DNA of 64,000 bases from Clostridia bacterium (GTDB lineage Bacteria; Bacillota; Clostridia; Christensenellales; Aristaeellaceae): assembly GCA_017428385.1 (NCBI GenBank), contig JAFRQX010000010.1, positions 1 through 64,000 on the forward strand, written 5' to 3'. The notes below the pieces were generated by a model. It was not told where the DNA came from. It saw only the letters and a program-made list of their open reading frames with translations, and did not search any database. This document shows positions 18,023 through 25,417 of this stretch, in pieces. Numbering within the stretch: position 1 is the first letter of the stretch; each line of letters starts with the position of its first letter. The position numbers and the translations under genes are program-made.

Positions 18023-19441
18023 ATGAACCGGAAGTCGTTTGTAAAAGGTGCCAATCCCTATATGCCCCTGTGGGAGCATGTGCCGGATGGAGAACCCCGG
18101 GTGTTCAACCATAACGGGGAAGAACGGGTATATGTATACGGTTCCCATGATACGGAACGGGGAGAATACTGCGGCCGGGACTACGTGGTCTGGTCCGCGC
18201 CGGTAACGGACCTGACGAACTGGACCTGCCACGGTACCTGTTACAAGGCGGAGGATGACAGCATCCTCTACGCTCCGGACGTAGTGAAGAAGGGCGATAC
18301 CTATTACATGTATGCCGCTGAGCAGAAGGGCTCACGGATCATGGTAGCCAGGTCTGACAAGCCCTGGGGACCTTTTAAGGATCCGGTGCTCACAGAGCTG
18401 GGCTTTGATCCCGGCGTCCTGGTGGACGACGACGGAAGGGTTTATGCCTACTGGGGTTTCTGCAAGTCTTACTGTGCGGAACTGAACGAGGATATGGCAA
18501 CCATTATTCCGGGCAGCCTGCGGGAGAATCCTATTCCGCACTGTCGGGCGGCCTGGTCTCCGGAAGATGACGCTTTCGGCTGGGAATCCTTCTTTGAAGC
18601 TTCCAGTCCGCGGAAGATGTTTGGCAAGTATGTATATATCTTCTCCCGCCGGGTGAATGAGCCTGTGCCGGAACTGGGCGTATACGATGACTGCAACGGC
18701 TTCCTGTCTTATATGTGGAGTGACTGGCCGCTGGGCGGCTGGCAGTGGGGCGGAGATATCAGCTTCAACGGCGGTGAGATCCTGACGGATGCGGAAGGGA
18801 AGGGAATCATGACCTTCCGCTGGGGTAACAACCACGGTTCCGTCATGGAAGTGAACGGACAGTGGTATGTGTTCTATCATCGGCAGACCGGCCTGAATGA
18901 GTATTCCCGCCAGGCAATGCTGGAGCCTGTGGACGCGGTACTGGGCAAAAACGGGAAGGTCTGGATCGGCAAGGTGGATTACCTGGACGGTGAACCGGTT
19001 GCTTCCAGGCCTGTGGAGATGACCTCCCAGGGTCCGCAGGTCAACGGTATCAATGCCCGGGAATGGATTTCCGCGGGGTACACCTGCCACATGCACGGCG
19101 GCCAGGAAACAGCCTGGATTGAGCCTGTATATGAGCAGCGCGAAGACGTTTCCGCCAGGGTAATGAACATCACGGATGGGCTGACGCTGGGCTTCCGCTA
19201 TCTGCAGTTTGGCCTGAATGCACCGAAGAACATCACCGTTGTGATGAACACAGAAACAAGAGCTACTGTAAGCGTCCGCCTGGACGCTCCCGGAGGCCGG
19301 GAGATCGCCTGGCTGGAAGCTGAAGGCGGGGAAGTGACGGTTCCGCTCAAAAGCGGCGTGATCGGAAAACACGCGATTTACTTCGTGTTTAATATGCCGG
19401 AAGGCAAGGCGGAGATGGACCGGTTCACGTTCGACGACTGA
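18023..19441 (+). CDS. Family-43 glycoside hydrolase with C-terminal carbohydrate-binding domain
   Basis: A 472-residue protein without a signal peptide, so likely cytoplasmic. The N-terminal 320 residues are a five-bladed beta-propeller of the GH43 type: RVYVYGSHD near the start, a YAPDVVKKGDTYYMYAA blade with the expected acidic residue, GFDPGVLVDDDGRVYAYWG, FEASSPRK and NNHGSVMEVNGQWYVFYHR. The last 130 residues look like a CBM6-type beta-sandwich. GH43 enzymes release arabinose or xylose from plant-derived oligosaccharides, which suits a plant-fibre niche. AAGGAGA lies before the ATG. Substrate not determinable. Confidence 0.88.
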   Translation: MNRKSFVKGANPYMPLWEHVPDGEPRVFNHNGEERVYVYGSHDTERGEYCGRDYVVWSAPVTDLTNWTCHGTCYKAEDDSILYAPDVVKKGDTYYMYAAEQKGSRIMVARSDKPWGPFKDPVLTELGFDPGVLVDDDGRVYAYWGFCKSYCAELNEDMATIIPGSLRENPIPHCRAAWSPEDDAFGWESFFEASSPRKMFGKYVYIFSRRVNEPVPELGVYDDCNGFLSYMWSDWPLGGWQWGGDISFNGGEILTDAEGKGIMTFRWGNNHGSVMEVNGQWYVFYHRQTGLNEYSRQAMLEPVDAVLGKNGKVWIGKVDYLDGEPVASRPVEMTSQGPQVNGINAREWISAGYTCHMHGGQETAWIEPVYEQREDVSARVMNITDGLTLGFRYLQFGLNAPKNITVVMNTETRATVSVRLDAPGGREIAWLEAEGGEVTVPLKSGVIGKHAIYFVFNMPEGKAEMDRFTFDD

Positions 19442-19450
19442 CCGGCCAAG

Positions 19451-19561
19451 CTTGTCAAATAACGGGCGGTGTGCTATAATTCGCCCGTTGCCGTGGAGCG
19501 GTATCGAAGTGGTCATAACGGGGCTGACTCGAAATCAGTTTGTCGGTTTACCGGCACGTGG
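19451..19561 (+). repeat. Tandem copy 1 of tRNA-Ser promoter and 5' part
   Basis: This 111-bp segment is repeated at 19759-19869 with a single mismatch (C at 19492, T at 19800). It carries the full promoter (TTGTCA at 19452, TATAAT at 19475) and tRNA bases up to the T arm. The period is 308 bp. Confidence 0.92.
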
Positions 19562-19692
19562 CAAAGGAGCTGAATGTCAGCACAGTGTGCTGTCCGGCGA
19601 AGCCGGAAATGAGGCGAGTTTGTTAGCGCGAAACGAGAATCGAGCGCGCTCCAAGCGCGAGAGGCGACGATTGAGCGAACGGTATCGAATCC
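19495..19692 (+). pseudogene. Interrupted tRNA-Ser(CGA) copy
   Basis: The copy matches the intact tRNA from the acceptor strand through the variable arm (19495-19561). Instead of the T arm it then has about 125 bp of repeat element, after which GAATCCCACCCG resumes the T-arm 3' side without the CTCC acceptor end. It cannot fold as a mature tRNA. It retains its own promoter and terminator, so a transcript is still expected. Confidence 0.85.
19555..19682 (+). repeat. tRNA-associated repeat element, copy A
   Basis: 128 bp beginning CACGTGGCAAA. Its first 79 bp match 24431-24509 at 76 positions, and the rest matches in blocks up to GAGCGAACGG. It contains small hairpins (CAGCACAGTGTGCTG; CCGGCGAAGCCGG). 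No coding capacity is evident. Confidence 0.85.
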
Positions 19693-19713
19693 CACCCGAA
19701 CACATGATGTTTC

Positions 19714-19743
19714 AAAGCCGAACCTGGTACAGGTTCGGCTTTT
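19714..19743 (+). terminator. Terminator after interrupted tRNA copy
   Basis: AAAGCCGAACCTG pairs with CAGGTTCGGCTTT over a 3-nt loop. Confidence 0.9.
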
Positions 19744-19759
19744 CTAATAGCTCTCCGGC

Positions 19760-19788
19760 TTGTCAAATAACGGGCGGTGTGCTATAAT
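19760..19788 (+). promoter_or_regulatory. Promoter of tRNA-Ser(CGA)
   Basis: TTGTCA (19760-19765), exactly 17 bp, TATAAT (19783-19788); the tRNA begins 15 bp downstream. Confidence 0.88.
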
Positions 19789-19802
19789 TCGCCCGTTGCT
19801 GT

Positions 19803-19890
19803 GGAGCGGTATCGAAGTGGTCATAACGGGGCTGACTCGAAATCAGTTTGTCGGTTTACCGGCACGTGGGTTCGAATCCCACCCGCTCCG
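19803..19890 (+). tRNA. tRNA-Ser(CGA)
   Basis: An 88-nt class II tRNA. The acceptor stem is GGAGCGG with CCGCTCC and discriminator G; the anticodon stem CTGA/TCAG holds the loop CTCGAAA, giving anticodon CGA, which reads UCG serine codons. A long variable arm (GTCGG/CCGGC) is the serine identity element, and the T arm is GTGGGTTCGAATCCCAC. CCA is not encoded. A terminator follows at once. The 3' end abuts the AT-rich restriction-modification island, the usual place for island insertion. Confidence 0.96.
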
Positions 19891-19905
19891 CTTTTTCGAT
19901 TCAAA

Positions 19906-19934
19906 TCCGAACCCGATAGGGGTTCGGACTTTTT
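19906..19934 (+). terminator. Terminator after tRNA-Ser
   Basis: TCCGAACCC pairs with GGGTTCGGA and is followed by CTTTTTG. Confidence 0.92.
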
Positions 19935-20122
19935 GTTTTTGTATATCTGTCATGTATGTTTACACTTGATTGCTTTGAATATAAAGAAAAAGCATTTAGT
20001 TGCTTTAATATCAGTGTAGGCAACAAAATTTCTATAAAATGCTACTTATATTCTGCACACAAGGGGAACAAAGTTTGATACAATTTTGATGATTATAAGT
20101 GGCAGGACAACGAGGTAATAAT

Positions 20123-20347
20123 ATGGATAGTATTCATGTTCTTGGAGCGAATATAAGAGCTTATCGTTTATGTGCTGGCCTTTCACAAGAAGAGCTTGCT
20201 GAGAAAGCAAACTTGCATAGAACTTATGTTGGCGCTATAGAACGAGGAGATCGCAATGTAAGTTTAAAAAACATAGAAAAGCTTGCTACAGCTCTTAATG
20301 TTGAAACATATAAGTTGTTGATACTTCCATCTAATAAGGAGGAATAG
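20123..20347 (+). CDS. XRE-family controller protein of the RM locus
   Basis: A 74-residue single-domain Cro/CI helix-turn-helix protein (ANIRAYRLCAGLSQEELAEK, then HRTYVGAIERGDRNVSLKNI), the size and form of restriction-modification controller (C) proteins, which time nuclease expression after entry into a new host. It begins with ATG behind GAGGT, and its stop is one base before the nuclease start, so the two are one operon. An inverted ACTTATA/TATAAGT pair (20044 and 20094) upstream could be its operator. Codon use is AT-rich compared with the chromosome before 19.4 kb. Confidence 0.85.
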   Translation: MDSIHVLGANIRAYRLCAGLSQEELAEKANLHRTYVGAIERGDRNVSLKNIEKLATALNVETYKLLILPSNKEE

Positions 20348-20348
20348 T

Positions 20349-21035
20349 ATGGAGTTTTGTAATAGACCGATTGCTTCTCGTTCTCGATTTTCTGAAGTAG
20401 CACAATCAAGATGCCATTGCAGAAAGGGACATCTTGGTGAATGCGAAGAATTTCCTTTCCTAGCACATCTTCGTGTTGTAAATAGACAACTAGCTGAAAA
20501 AATAAAACGAGATGCGACAATGACAACTGGGGCAGCTTGGAAAAGCACAGATGCAGGTCCTAATCGTATTCTTCGATGGGTTATGGAGCTATCTGATGAA
20601 CAATTGCTTGATTATGGTATTGTTATGTCGCAGCTTAAGCCGGGCGTTGTGGCGAAATTGCGTGAAAAAGCAGCTGATTATGATTCTTGTATCCTAGTTG
20701 CTGCAAAACTTACATGGCTTGCATACCAGATGGAAAATGCTCCTAAGCCACCAATAGACATACAAGATTATCTTGAAGAGTTATTTGGACCAATGATTGA
20801 AGGTTCAACAGTTTGCGTGATATGTAGGTTGCCTCTTGATTATAATCTTTTTTCCGCAGCTGCAAGGGGAAAAGCGGCTATTGAAACTTGTCACAAAAAT
20901 CCTCGTATGCATAACCCAGATAATGTTGGCTTTGGACATAGAGAATGCAATATTGCTCAAGGGGCTAAATCATTATCTGAATTTTATGATTGGATTGATG
21001 ATATTTTAAGTAGAGTAGATGAAAACGAACTATAA
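20349..21035 (+). CDS. HNH-type restriction endonuclease (candidate)
   Basis: A 228-residue protein. The C-terminal third holds CVICRLPLDY, ETCHKNP and GFGHRECNIAQG: a CxxC knuckle, candidate catalytic histidines and an asparagine, and a second cysteine site, the make-up of a beta-beta-alpha-metal HNH nuclease. A further cysteine/histidine cluster (CHCRKGHLGEC) near residue 22 may bind another zinc. The rest is helical and could hold the DNA-recognition part. Position between the controller and the methylase supports a restriction role. AAGGAGG lies before the ATG. The stop region overlaps the end of the convergent methylase gene by 6 nt. The specificity is unknown. Confidence 0.72.
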   Translation: MEFCNRPIASRSRFSEVAQSRCHCRKGHLGECEEFPFLAHLRVVNRQLAEKIKRDATMTTGAAWKSTDAGPNRILRWVMELSDEQLLDYGIVMSQLKPGVVAKLREKAADYDSCILVAAKLTWLAYQMENAPKPPIDIQDYLEELFGPMIEGSTVCVICRLPLDYNLFSAAARGKAAIETCHKNPRMHNPDNVGFGHRECNIAQGAKSLSEFYDWIDDILSRVDENEL

Positions 21036-22883
21036 ATCAAAAGAATGTTCAGTTTCTCGAAGATTGAACAAGCATTTTGCACGTGTTTCTATATTGGCCT
21101 GGAACGCATAAATTTTCTCATTCCATTCTTGCGAGCGGATTGGAATCGGTACGGCAACTTCATTAATTCGGGAACCTAATGTGCCTAAAGTCGACTGAAT
21201 AAAAACCATATTTCTTATTTGCTCTTGTACTTCATTACTATTCAAACAATATAAGAATTCATATGGAGAAAAAGGAGCAGAAGGTTTTAGTGATAATATT
21301 TCTATATGGCTTTGTATTAAACATTTAATATTATAAGGTGTAATAATAGCTGTTTTACCTATACGATACCGTCCATCGGCGATGAATAAGATATCTCCAA
21401 CTTCAAGATTTTGTTGAGAAGCATATTGGGCATAGATTTCCTCACTAACTGAATTTGTTGGATCTGCAGAAATTTCATAGTTATTTATATCTGAAGTCCG
21501 AATAAATGGTATATCTCCAGTCCCATACGCTTCACTACCAATTTCCTTGCTGCTCTTTTTTACCAAATAGCCTTTTTGCATTAATTCTCCAATTGTAATA
21601 AAGTTATCTTTTCCTTTGTATGTTAGTTTTCCAACCATATATCTAGGAACACAATATGAGCCTTCCATTTCAACTGTTTTCCAAATAGAATCATTGTCAG
21701 AATGATAATTATCTGCAATGACTTTGAAATCATTCGGCCATGGTTCATTTGATTGGGTAGTAGTTCTTCCGCGTTTATCATGTCCACAGTATTTTGCAAT
21801 TGCTACTTTAACTTCTGAACAAAACGGTTTTCCTTTCTCAAAAAATAGGACATTCGTTTTTGTGTCTGTTGAAGGCTGAAATGTGTTTCTTGGACAATCT
21901 ATCATTGCTAGGATTTTGCCGTGATTTCTAAGATATTCCCATATGTATCCCAATGATTTGTTTCCAAAAATTCCTTCAGGCAAAACTGTGGCCATACGTC
22001 CGCCGTTTTTAAGCAAGCGAATGCATAATTCAAGAAATAGAATTTGAGGAGCCTGGTTTTTTAGTATAGTATTTAGTCGATACCATTTATCATCTTCAGT
22101 TGAGTATGCCCAGTTGTAACCTAATTCGTATTGTTTTAGAATAGATTCATCTGTAATACCAATTTTTGCGCCAAACGGAGGATTGGTTAATACAATGTCA
22201 GCTTTGCCAACTAAATGAAATAACTTGTTTTCTTCTTTGAGTATTTCTAAGGAGTTCGCATTGTATATATTCGTATGATCCCCTGCAAGTATCTTTGTTG
22301 TTGCAAGAGCCATGTCTGACATATCACGATCCTTATCAATACCAACTAGCTTGTATGTTTTCTTTCCTTCTTTCATCTGCGATATTGCTTCGGACAAAAA
22401 GCCACCTGTTCCACATGCGGGATCTATAATAAACTCATTTGGTTTTGGCCGAATGATAGATACCATACATTCTACTAATTCCTTTGGAGTAAAGAACTGT
22501 CCTTTATCACCACGGATTCTAGGACCAATCATACTTTGAAAAGCATCCCCAATAATGTGAGAAGGAGCCGATGAAAGATTGACATGAGAAAGCGCATTTA
22601 ATACATCGTTAATGTTTCTATCGCTAAGATGGAATTTCTCGGATTTGGAATATCTTTCTGGAAGAGATTTTGATAATTGCTCAATAATATCATTTCCAGA
22701 GCATTCTTCAGGATGCATACAAGTATCCTGTTCAGATAAAAATTTAAAGAGAAGAATTTTTGACACATCAGAAACAATGCTTTCAGCTCTACTAGCATTG
22801 CTATTAGAGTAAAGTGAATAGTATATTTCTTTAAAACAAGTATTATAATCAAACGATAGTTGTTGCTGAAATTGTTGTCCCAT
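21030..22883 (-). CDS. Fused N6-adenine DNA methyltransferase with type I-like specificity domain
   Basis: A 617-residue protein. Residues 1-120 are a HsdM-like helical N domain; 130-400 form the gamma-class amino-methyltransferase with SAM motif DPACGTGGF and catalytic motif NPPFG; 420-617 resemble one half of a type I specificity subunit (target-recognition domain plus helix; GDIPFIRTSDINNYEI and LEVGDILFIADGRYRIGK). So methylation and recognition are in one chain, with no HsdR present. It should protect the host sites cut by the adjacent HNH enzyme. AGGAGGAG precedes the ATG at 22883; the longer frame from 22931 has no ribosome site. AT-rich. Confidence 0.9.
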   Translation of the reverse strand: MGQQFQQQLSFDYNTCFKEIYYSLYSNSNASRAESIVSDVSKILLFKFLSEQDTCMHPEECSGNDIIEQLSKSLPERYSKSEKFHLSDRNINDVLNALSHVNLSSAPSHIIGDAFQSMIGPRIRGDKGQFFTPKELVECMVSIIRPKPNEFIIDPACGTGGFLSEAISQMKEGKKTYKLVGIDKDRDMSDMALATTKILAGDHTNIYNANSLEILKEENKLFHLVGKADIVLTNPPFGAKIGITDESILKQYELGYNWAYSTEDDKWYRLNTILKNQAPQILFLELCIRLLKNGGRMATVLPEGIFGNKSLGYIWEYLRNHGKILAMIDCPRNTFQPSTDTKTNVLFFEKGKPFCSEVKVAIAKYCGHDKRGRTTTQSNEPWPNDFKVIADNYHSDNDSIWKTVEMEGSYCVPRYMVGKLTYKGKDNFITIGELMQKGYLVKKSSKEIGSEAYGTGDIPFIRTSDINNYEISADPTNSVSEEIYAQYASQQNLEVGDILFIADGRYRIGKTAIITPYNIKCLIQSHIEILSLKPSAPFSPYEFLYCLNSNEVQEQIRNMVFIQSTLGTLGSRINEVAVPIPIRSQEWNEKIYAFQANIETRAKCLFNLRETEHSFDL

Positions 22884-22992
22884 AATACTCCTCCTATAAA
22901 TGATATGAATATTATAAGTCTCATTACACAATGTGTCAATACAATTGTAATCTGGATATTTAGAAATGTATTACTGTTTATTAAAGACGCAC

Positions 22993-23031
22993 CCGAATAC
23001 ACCACTGACGAAGATGTATCCAGGTTCGGAT
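22993..23031. repeat. 39-bp module-end repeat, copy 1
   Basis: CCGAATACACCACTGACGAA... through GGTTCGGAT matches 24303-24341 at 33 of 39 positions. Each copy is followed within about 20 bp by (C/T)GCTCCGC, which resembles the acceptor end of the tRNA-Ser. Here CGCTCCGCTTT at 23043-23053 repeats the tRNA 3' end at 19884-19894 exactly. Confidence 0.65.
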
Positions 23032-23064
23032 TTGAATCGATACGCTCCGCTTTGTAATTTAAAG

Positions 23065-23086
23065 GCCGAACCTCAAAGGGTTCGGC
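23065..23086 (-). terminator. Terminator after kinase-acetyltransferase pair
   Basis: GCCGAACC pairs with GGTTCGGC; the minus strand continues CTTTAAATT. It lies 31 bp past the stop at 23117. Confidence 0.75.
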
Positions 23087-23116
23087 TTATCATATATTAC
23101 AGTCAACATATTTCAT

Positions 23117-23698
23117 TCATTTCGTGAAACCATATTCATCAAGAAATCGCTGTATGTTTTTTTCACGTTCGGTTGCTGTTTCATAATACTTCAGCCCTAA
23201 CTGCTCACACTGTTTTCTCATAATAATGCTCTGCTCCACAATGCATTCAGCACCCTCGCGAAGTTCCTCGTCGGATTTATAGAAAGAGTAATCTTTTTCT
23301 GTGTCATATTTTTTCTGAATCAGGAAGCGCTCTTCCGGCGAAACATCTGATGTAATAAAATAAGCGATCTCACAGTTCGCTCCGCGAATGTGTCTGTCAT
23401 AATCTTCCGGCAGAAGCTGATACATATCCAGAACCATACCGGGTTCAAACTCATCGTATTCACTGCTGTCCAGCATGGCGCGGACAAAAGGCGCCATTTT
23501 GCCACTGATTACACGCAATGTTTCCAGCGAAGACAGGCCCTGATATGTATTTACCCCGGTTTCAGGGAAACATTTCTCAAAGCCTGCGATGATGGAATCC
23601 ATACTGATATGCTGGTACCCGTATTTTTTTGAAAGCAGATGTGAGACAGTACTTTTTCCGGCTCTTGGAACACCTGCGATAATAATGTTATTCTTCAT
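23117..23698 (-). CDS. P-loop kinase-like ATPase
   Basis: A 193-residue AAA_17/AAA_33-type nucleotide kinase fold: Walker A at residues 8-15 (GVPRAGKST), a DSIIAGF acidic segment and an LID-like region. It could phosphorylate a nucleotide or small molecule; the substrate is not evident. The ATG at 23698 has GGAG upstream and lies inside the last codons of the acetyltransferase gene (11-nt overlap), so the two are translated together. No homologous pair elsewhere in the window, though two other small kinases occur at 41.3 and 51.1 kb. Confidence 0.75.
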   Translation of the reverse strand: MKNNIIIAGVPRAGKSTVSHLLSKKYGYQHISMDSIIAGFEKCFPETGVNTYQGLSSLETLRVISGKMAPFVRAMLDSSEYDEFEPGMVLDMYQLLPEDYDRHIRGANCEIAYFITSDVSPEERFLIQKKYDTEKDYSFYKSDEELREGAECIVEQSIIMRKQCEQLGLKYYETATEREKNIQRFLDEYGFTK

Positions 23699-24239
23699 AT
23701 TGTTTCTCCATAACAATTCCGTCAGAGTTCCATTTCAGAACTGTTTTGTATCCCAGTTTTTTGTACCAGTTTTCGAGATGGGTATAATGTATCCATGAAA
23801 TGTCGTATTTATCCTTTTTCAGTAAATCAGTCGCTCTCCTGACCAACTCAAGTCCAATGCCCTTCTCTCGATACTCTGGAATGGTTCCGACACAACCCGG
23901 TCCGCCGACCTTAAGATTATCCTGCATCCCCAAATCACTTAATATGCAGAATGCAACTACCTTATCCCGATCAAAGGCACAAAAAACCCTGCTCCATTCT
24001 CCGAAATACTGTACCCAGTCCTCGTCCACTTCATATACAGCTTTCTTAAGCTGGCGGATATCGCCTTTATATTCGCCAAAGGTAATATTCTCAGGGCAAT
24101 GAGGCACTACTTCACGCGGTGAATCATTGCGCAAATCCATTATCAGTTCCGAAAACGTCCAATCCTTTGGCATTCCTTTTATTCCTGAGTCACCAAAGAA
24201 TCCGGGATGCATATTATTAAACATTTTTCTATAATTCAT
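23688..24239 (-). CDS. GNAT family N-acetyltransferase
   Basis: A 183-residue GNAT protein. The acetyl-CoA pyrophosphate loop is seen as EYREKGIGLELVRRA near residue 121, preceded by the strand GCVGTIP and followed by LENWYKKLGYKTV, which matches GNAT strands 5-6. The N-terminal 60 residues are an extension that may shape the substrate site. It is the first gene of a two-gene operon with the kinase. Substrate unknown. Confidence 0.82.
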   Translation of the reverse strand: MNYRKMFNNMHPGFFGDSGIKGMPKDWTFSELIMDLRNDSPREVVPHCPENITFGEYKGDIRQLKKAVYEVDEDWVQYFGEWSRVFCAFDRDKVVAFCILSDLGMQDNLKVGGPGCVGTIPEYREKGIGLELVRRATDLLKKDKYDISWIHYTHLENWYKKLGYKTVLKWNSDGIVMEKQYEE

Positions 24240-24302
24240 ATAGTGCTCCTTACCATTTGGCTAATCAGCCAGCATTATAACATATTCCGATGAAAGATAC
24301 AG

Positions 24303-24341
24303 CCGAATATACCGCTGACAAAAATGAATCCGGGTTCGGAT
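24303..24341. repeat. 39-bp module-end repeat, copy 2
   Basis: Partner of 22993-23031 (33 of 39 identical); followed by TGCTCCGCCAAAAATG. The two copies bracket the kinase-acetyltransferase pair. Confidence 0.65.
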
Positions 24342-24368
24342 ACGAAATGAAATGCTCCGCCAAAAATG

Positions 24369-24390
24369 AAACACCCCAAACGGGGTGTTT
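24369..24390 (-). terminator. Terminator after minus-strand tRNA remnant
   Basis: AAACACCCC pairs with GGGGTGTTT; on the minus strand it lies directly after the tRNA remnant and ends in CATTTTTG. Confidence 0.75.
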
Positions 24391-24397
24391 TCGTTTT

Positions 24398-24427
24398 TGG
24401 CGGAGCGGGTGGGATTCGGACCCACGT
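24398..24427 (-). pseudogene. 3' remnant of a tRNA-Ser gene
   Basis: Read on the minus strand it gives GTGGGTCCGAATCCCAC (T arm), CCGCTCC (acceptor 3' strand), G and an encoded CCA, almost as in the intact tRNA-Ser at 19.8 kb. The 5' half is missing; repeat element copy B starts where the variable arm should be. It cannot form a tRNA alone. Confidence 0.75.
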
Positions 24428-24430
24428 GCC

Positions 24431-24559
24431 CACGTGGCAAACGAGCCGAATGTCAGCACAGTGTGCTGTCCGGCGAAGCCGGAAATGAGGCGAGTTTGTT
24501 AGCGTGAAAGGGAGAATGAGACCCGCTCCAAGGGTTTCAGGCGACCATTGAGCGAACGG
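24431..24559. repeat. tRNA-associated repeat element, copy B
   Basis: 129 bp matching copy A (19555-19682). The first 79 bp differ at three positions. Both copies sit where a tRNA-Ser variable arm/T arm should join. Downstream to 24715 is unmatched, stop-rich DNA that ends in CCGCTCCGCCA (24705-24715), another acceptor-like end. Confidence 0.82.
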
Positions 24560-24715
24560 GGAATGATCCGAGTGGTGACCCAGTGGGTCATTCGCCAAAG
24601 GCGAAAACGAGGTGAGTGAGTCAATCGAAGCAAGCAGGTGGCTGAAGCGATAGCAAAGCCGACTGAGACGACTGAGATTGCGGATATCGAATCCGCCTGT
24701 TTGCCCGCTCCGCCA

Positions 24716-24792
24716 AAAAAGAATCCGAACCCTTTTATGGGTTCGGATTTTCTATTTACCTCAAAGGAGACAGAGTACCGTCGCCTGTCTCC
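24716..24792. repeat. 77-bp direct repeat, left copy
   Basis: Contains a hairpin of CCGAACCC/GGGTTCGG and the GGAGACAG...CTGTCTCC palindrome. It is repeated at 25341-25417 with three mismatches. The two copies flank the small lipocalin-like gene and both hairpins can act as terminators. Confidence 0.92.
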
Positions 24793-24905
24793 TTTGTATC
24801 GATTCTATGGGGAGTATCTTATTTTGTCAGGTAGGTGGACTGGCTGATATGGGAATGTTATAATGTGTGTAAAAGAGTGAACAGGAATATAAGGAGGAAG
24901 TTACG

Positions 24906-25301
24906 ATGAAAAAGATTCTGTTGCTGTTGTTGGCTTTGTGTATATGCTGCGCGGCGCCTGCCGCTTTCGCAGAAGAAGAAAGCACTGTGGCGGGCTTCAT
25001 GGGTACCTGGACCGCAGTACGGTTTGTATACGGCGATCTTGTGGACATGGATAAGGAGATGCTCAGAGAGAATCAGGTAACCTGGCTGCTGGAAATTAAG
25101 GAGGACGGTACATTCCACAGCAATAACGGTGAAAGTGAAACTGACGGGACCTGGACGGAATCGGACGGCGTGCTGGAACTGAAGTTCAACGAGGAATACA
25201 TATTCCAGGCTGAACAGGATGGCGACCTGCTGCACGTCGTGCTTGATACCGGCAGTGGGACGCTTCAGGAGTATTATTTGGCCAGAACGGAGGAGCTGTG
25301 A
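24906..25301 (+). CDS. Small secreted lipocalin-like protein
   Basis: A 131-residue exported protein: signal peptide (ILLLLLALCICCAAPAAFA), then a compact beta-rich domain with MGTWTAVRF, VTWLLEIKEDGTF, TDGTWTESDGVLEL and LLHVVLDTG. The GTW start and the alternating strands resemble bacterial lipocalin-like/calycin domains of about 110 residues. A ligand-binding role is inferred. AAGGAGGAAG precedes the ATG. It is isolated between two copies of a 77-bp repeat. Confidence 0.72.
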   Translation: MKKILLLLLALCICCAAPAAFAEEESTVAGFMGTWTAVRFVYGDLVDMDKEMLRENQVTWLLEIKEDGTFHSNNGESETDGTWTESDGVLELKFNEEYIFQAEQDGDLLHVVLDTGSGTLQEYYLARTEEL

Positions 25302-25340
25302 CGGGTCTGATCATCTCTTTTTCAATCGCTGCCTTTCGTT

Positions 25341-25417
25341 AAAAAGAATCCGAACCCTTTTATGGGTTCGGATTTTCTATTTGCCTCAAAGGAGACAGAG
25401 AACCGTCCCCTGTCTCC
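25341..25417. repeat. 77-bp direct repeat, right copy
   Basis: Partner of 24716-24792 (offset 625 bp). Begins 39 bp after the lipocalin-like stop codon and probably ends its transcript. Confidence 0.92.

Noticed and set aside
24275..24598. Minus-strand frame of 107 codons with GTWVRIPPAP
   Set aside because: The peptide is the familiar translation of a tRNA 3' end and repeat DNA, not a protein.
24680..24715. A tRNA or tmRNA 3' end (CCGCTCCGCCA)
   Set aside because: The sequence before it does not form a T arm directly next to the acceptor end and no 5' partner is nearby; kept as repeat context only.
24638..24847. Short plus-strand frame through a hairpin repeat
   Set aside because: It spans the CCGAACCC hairpin and the 77-bp repeat and has no initiation site.
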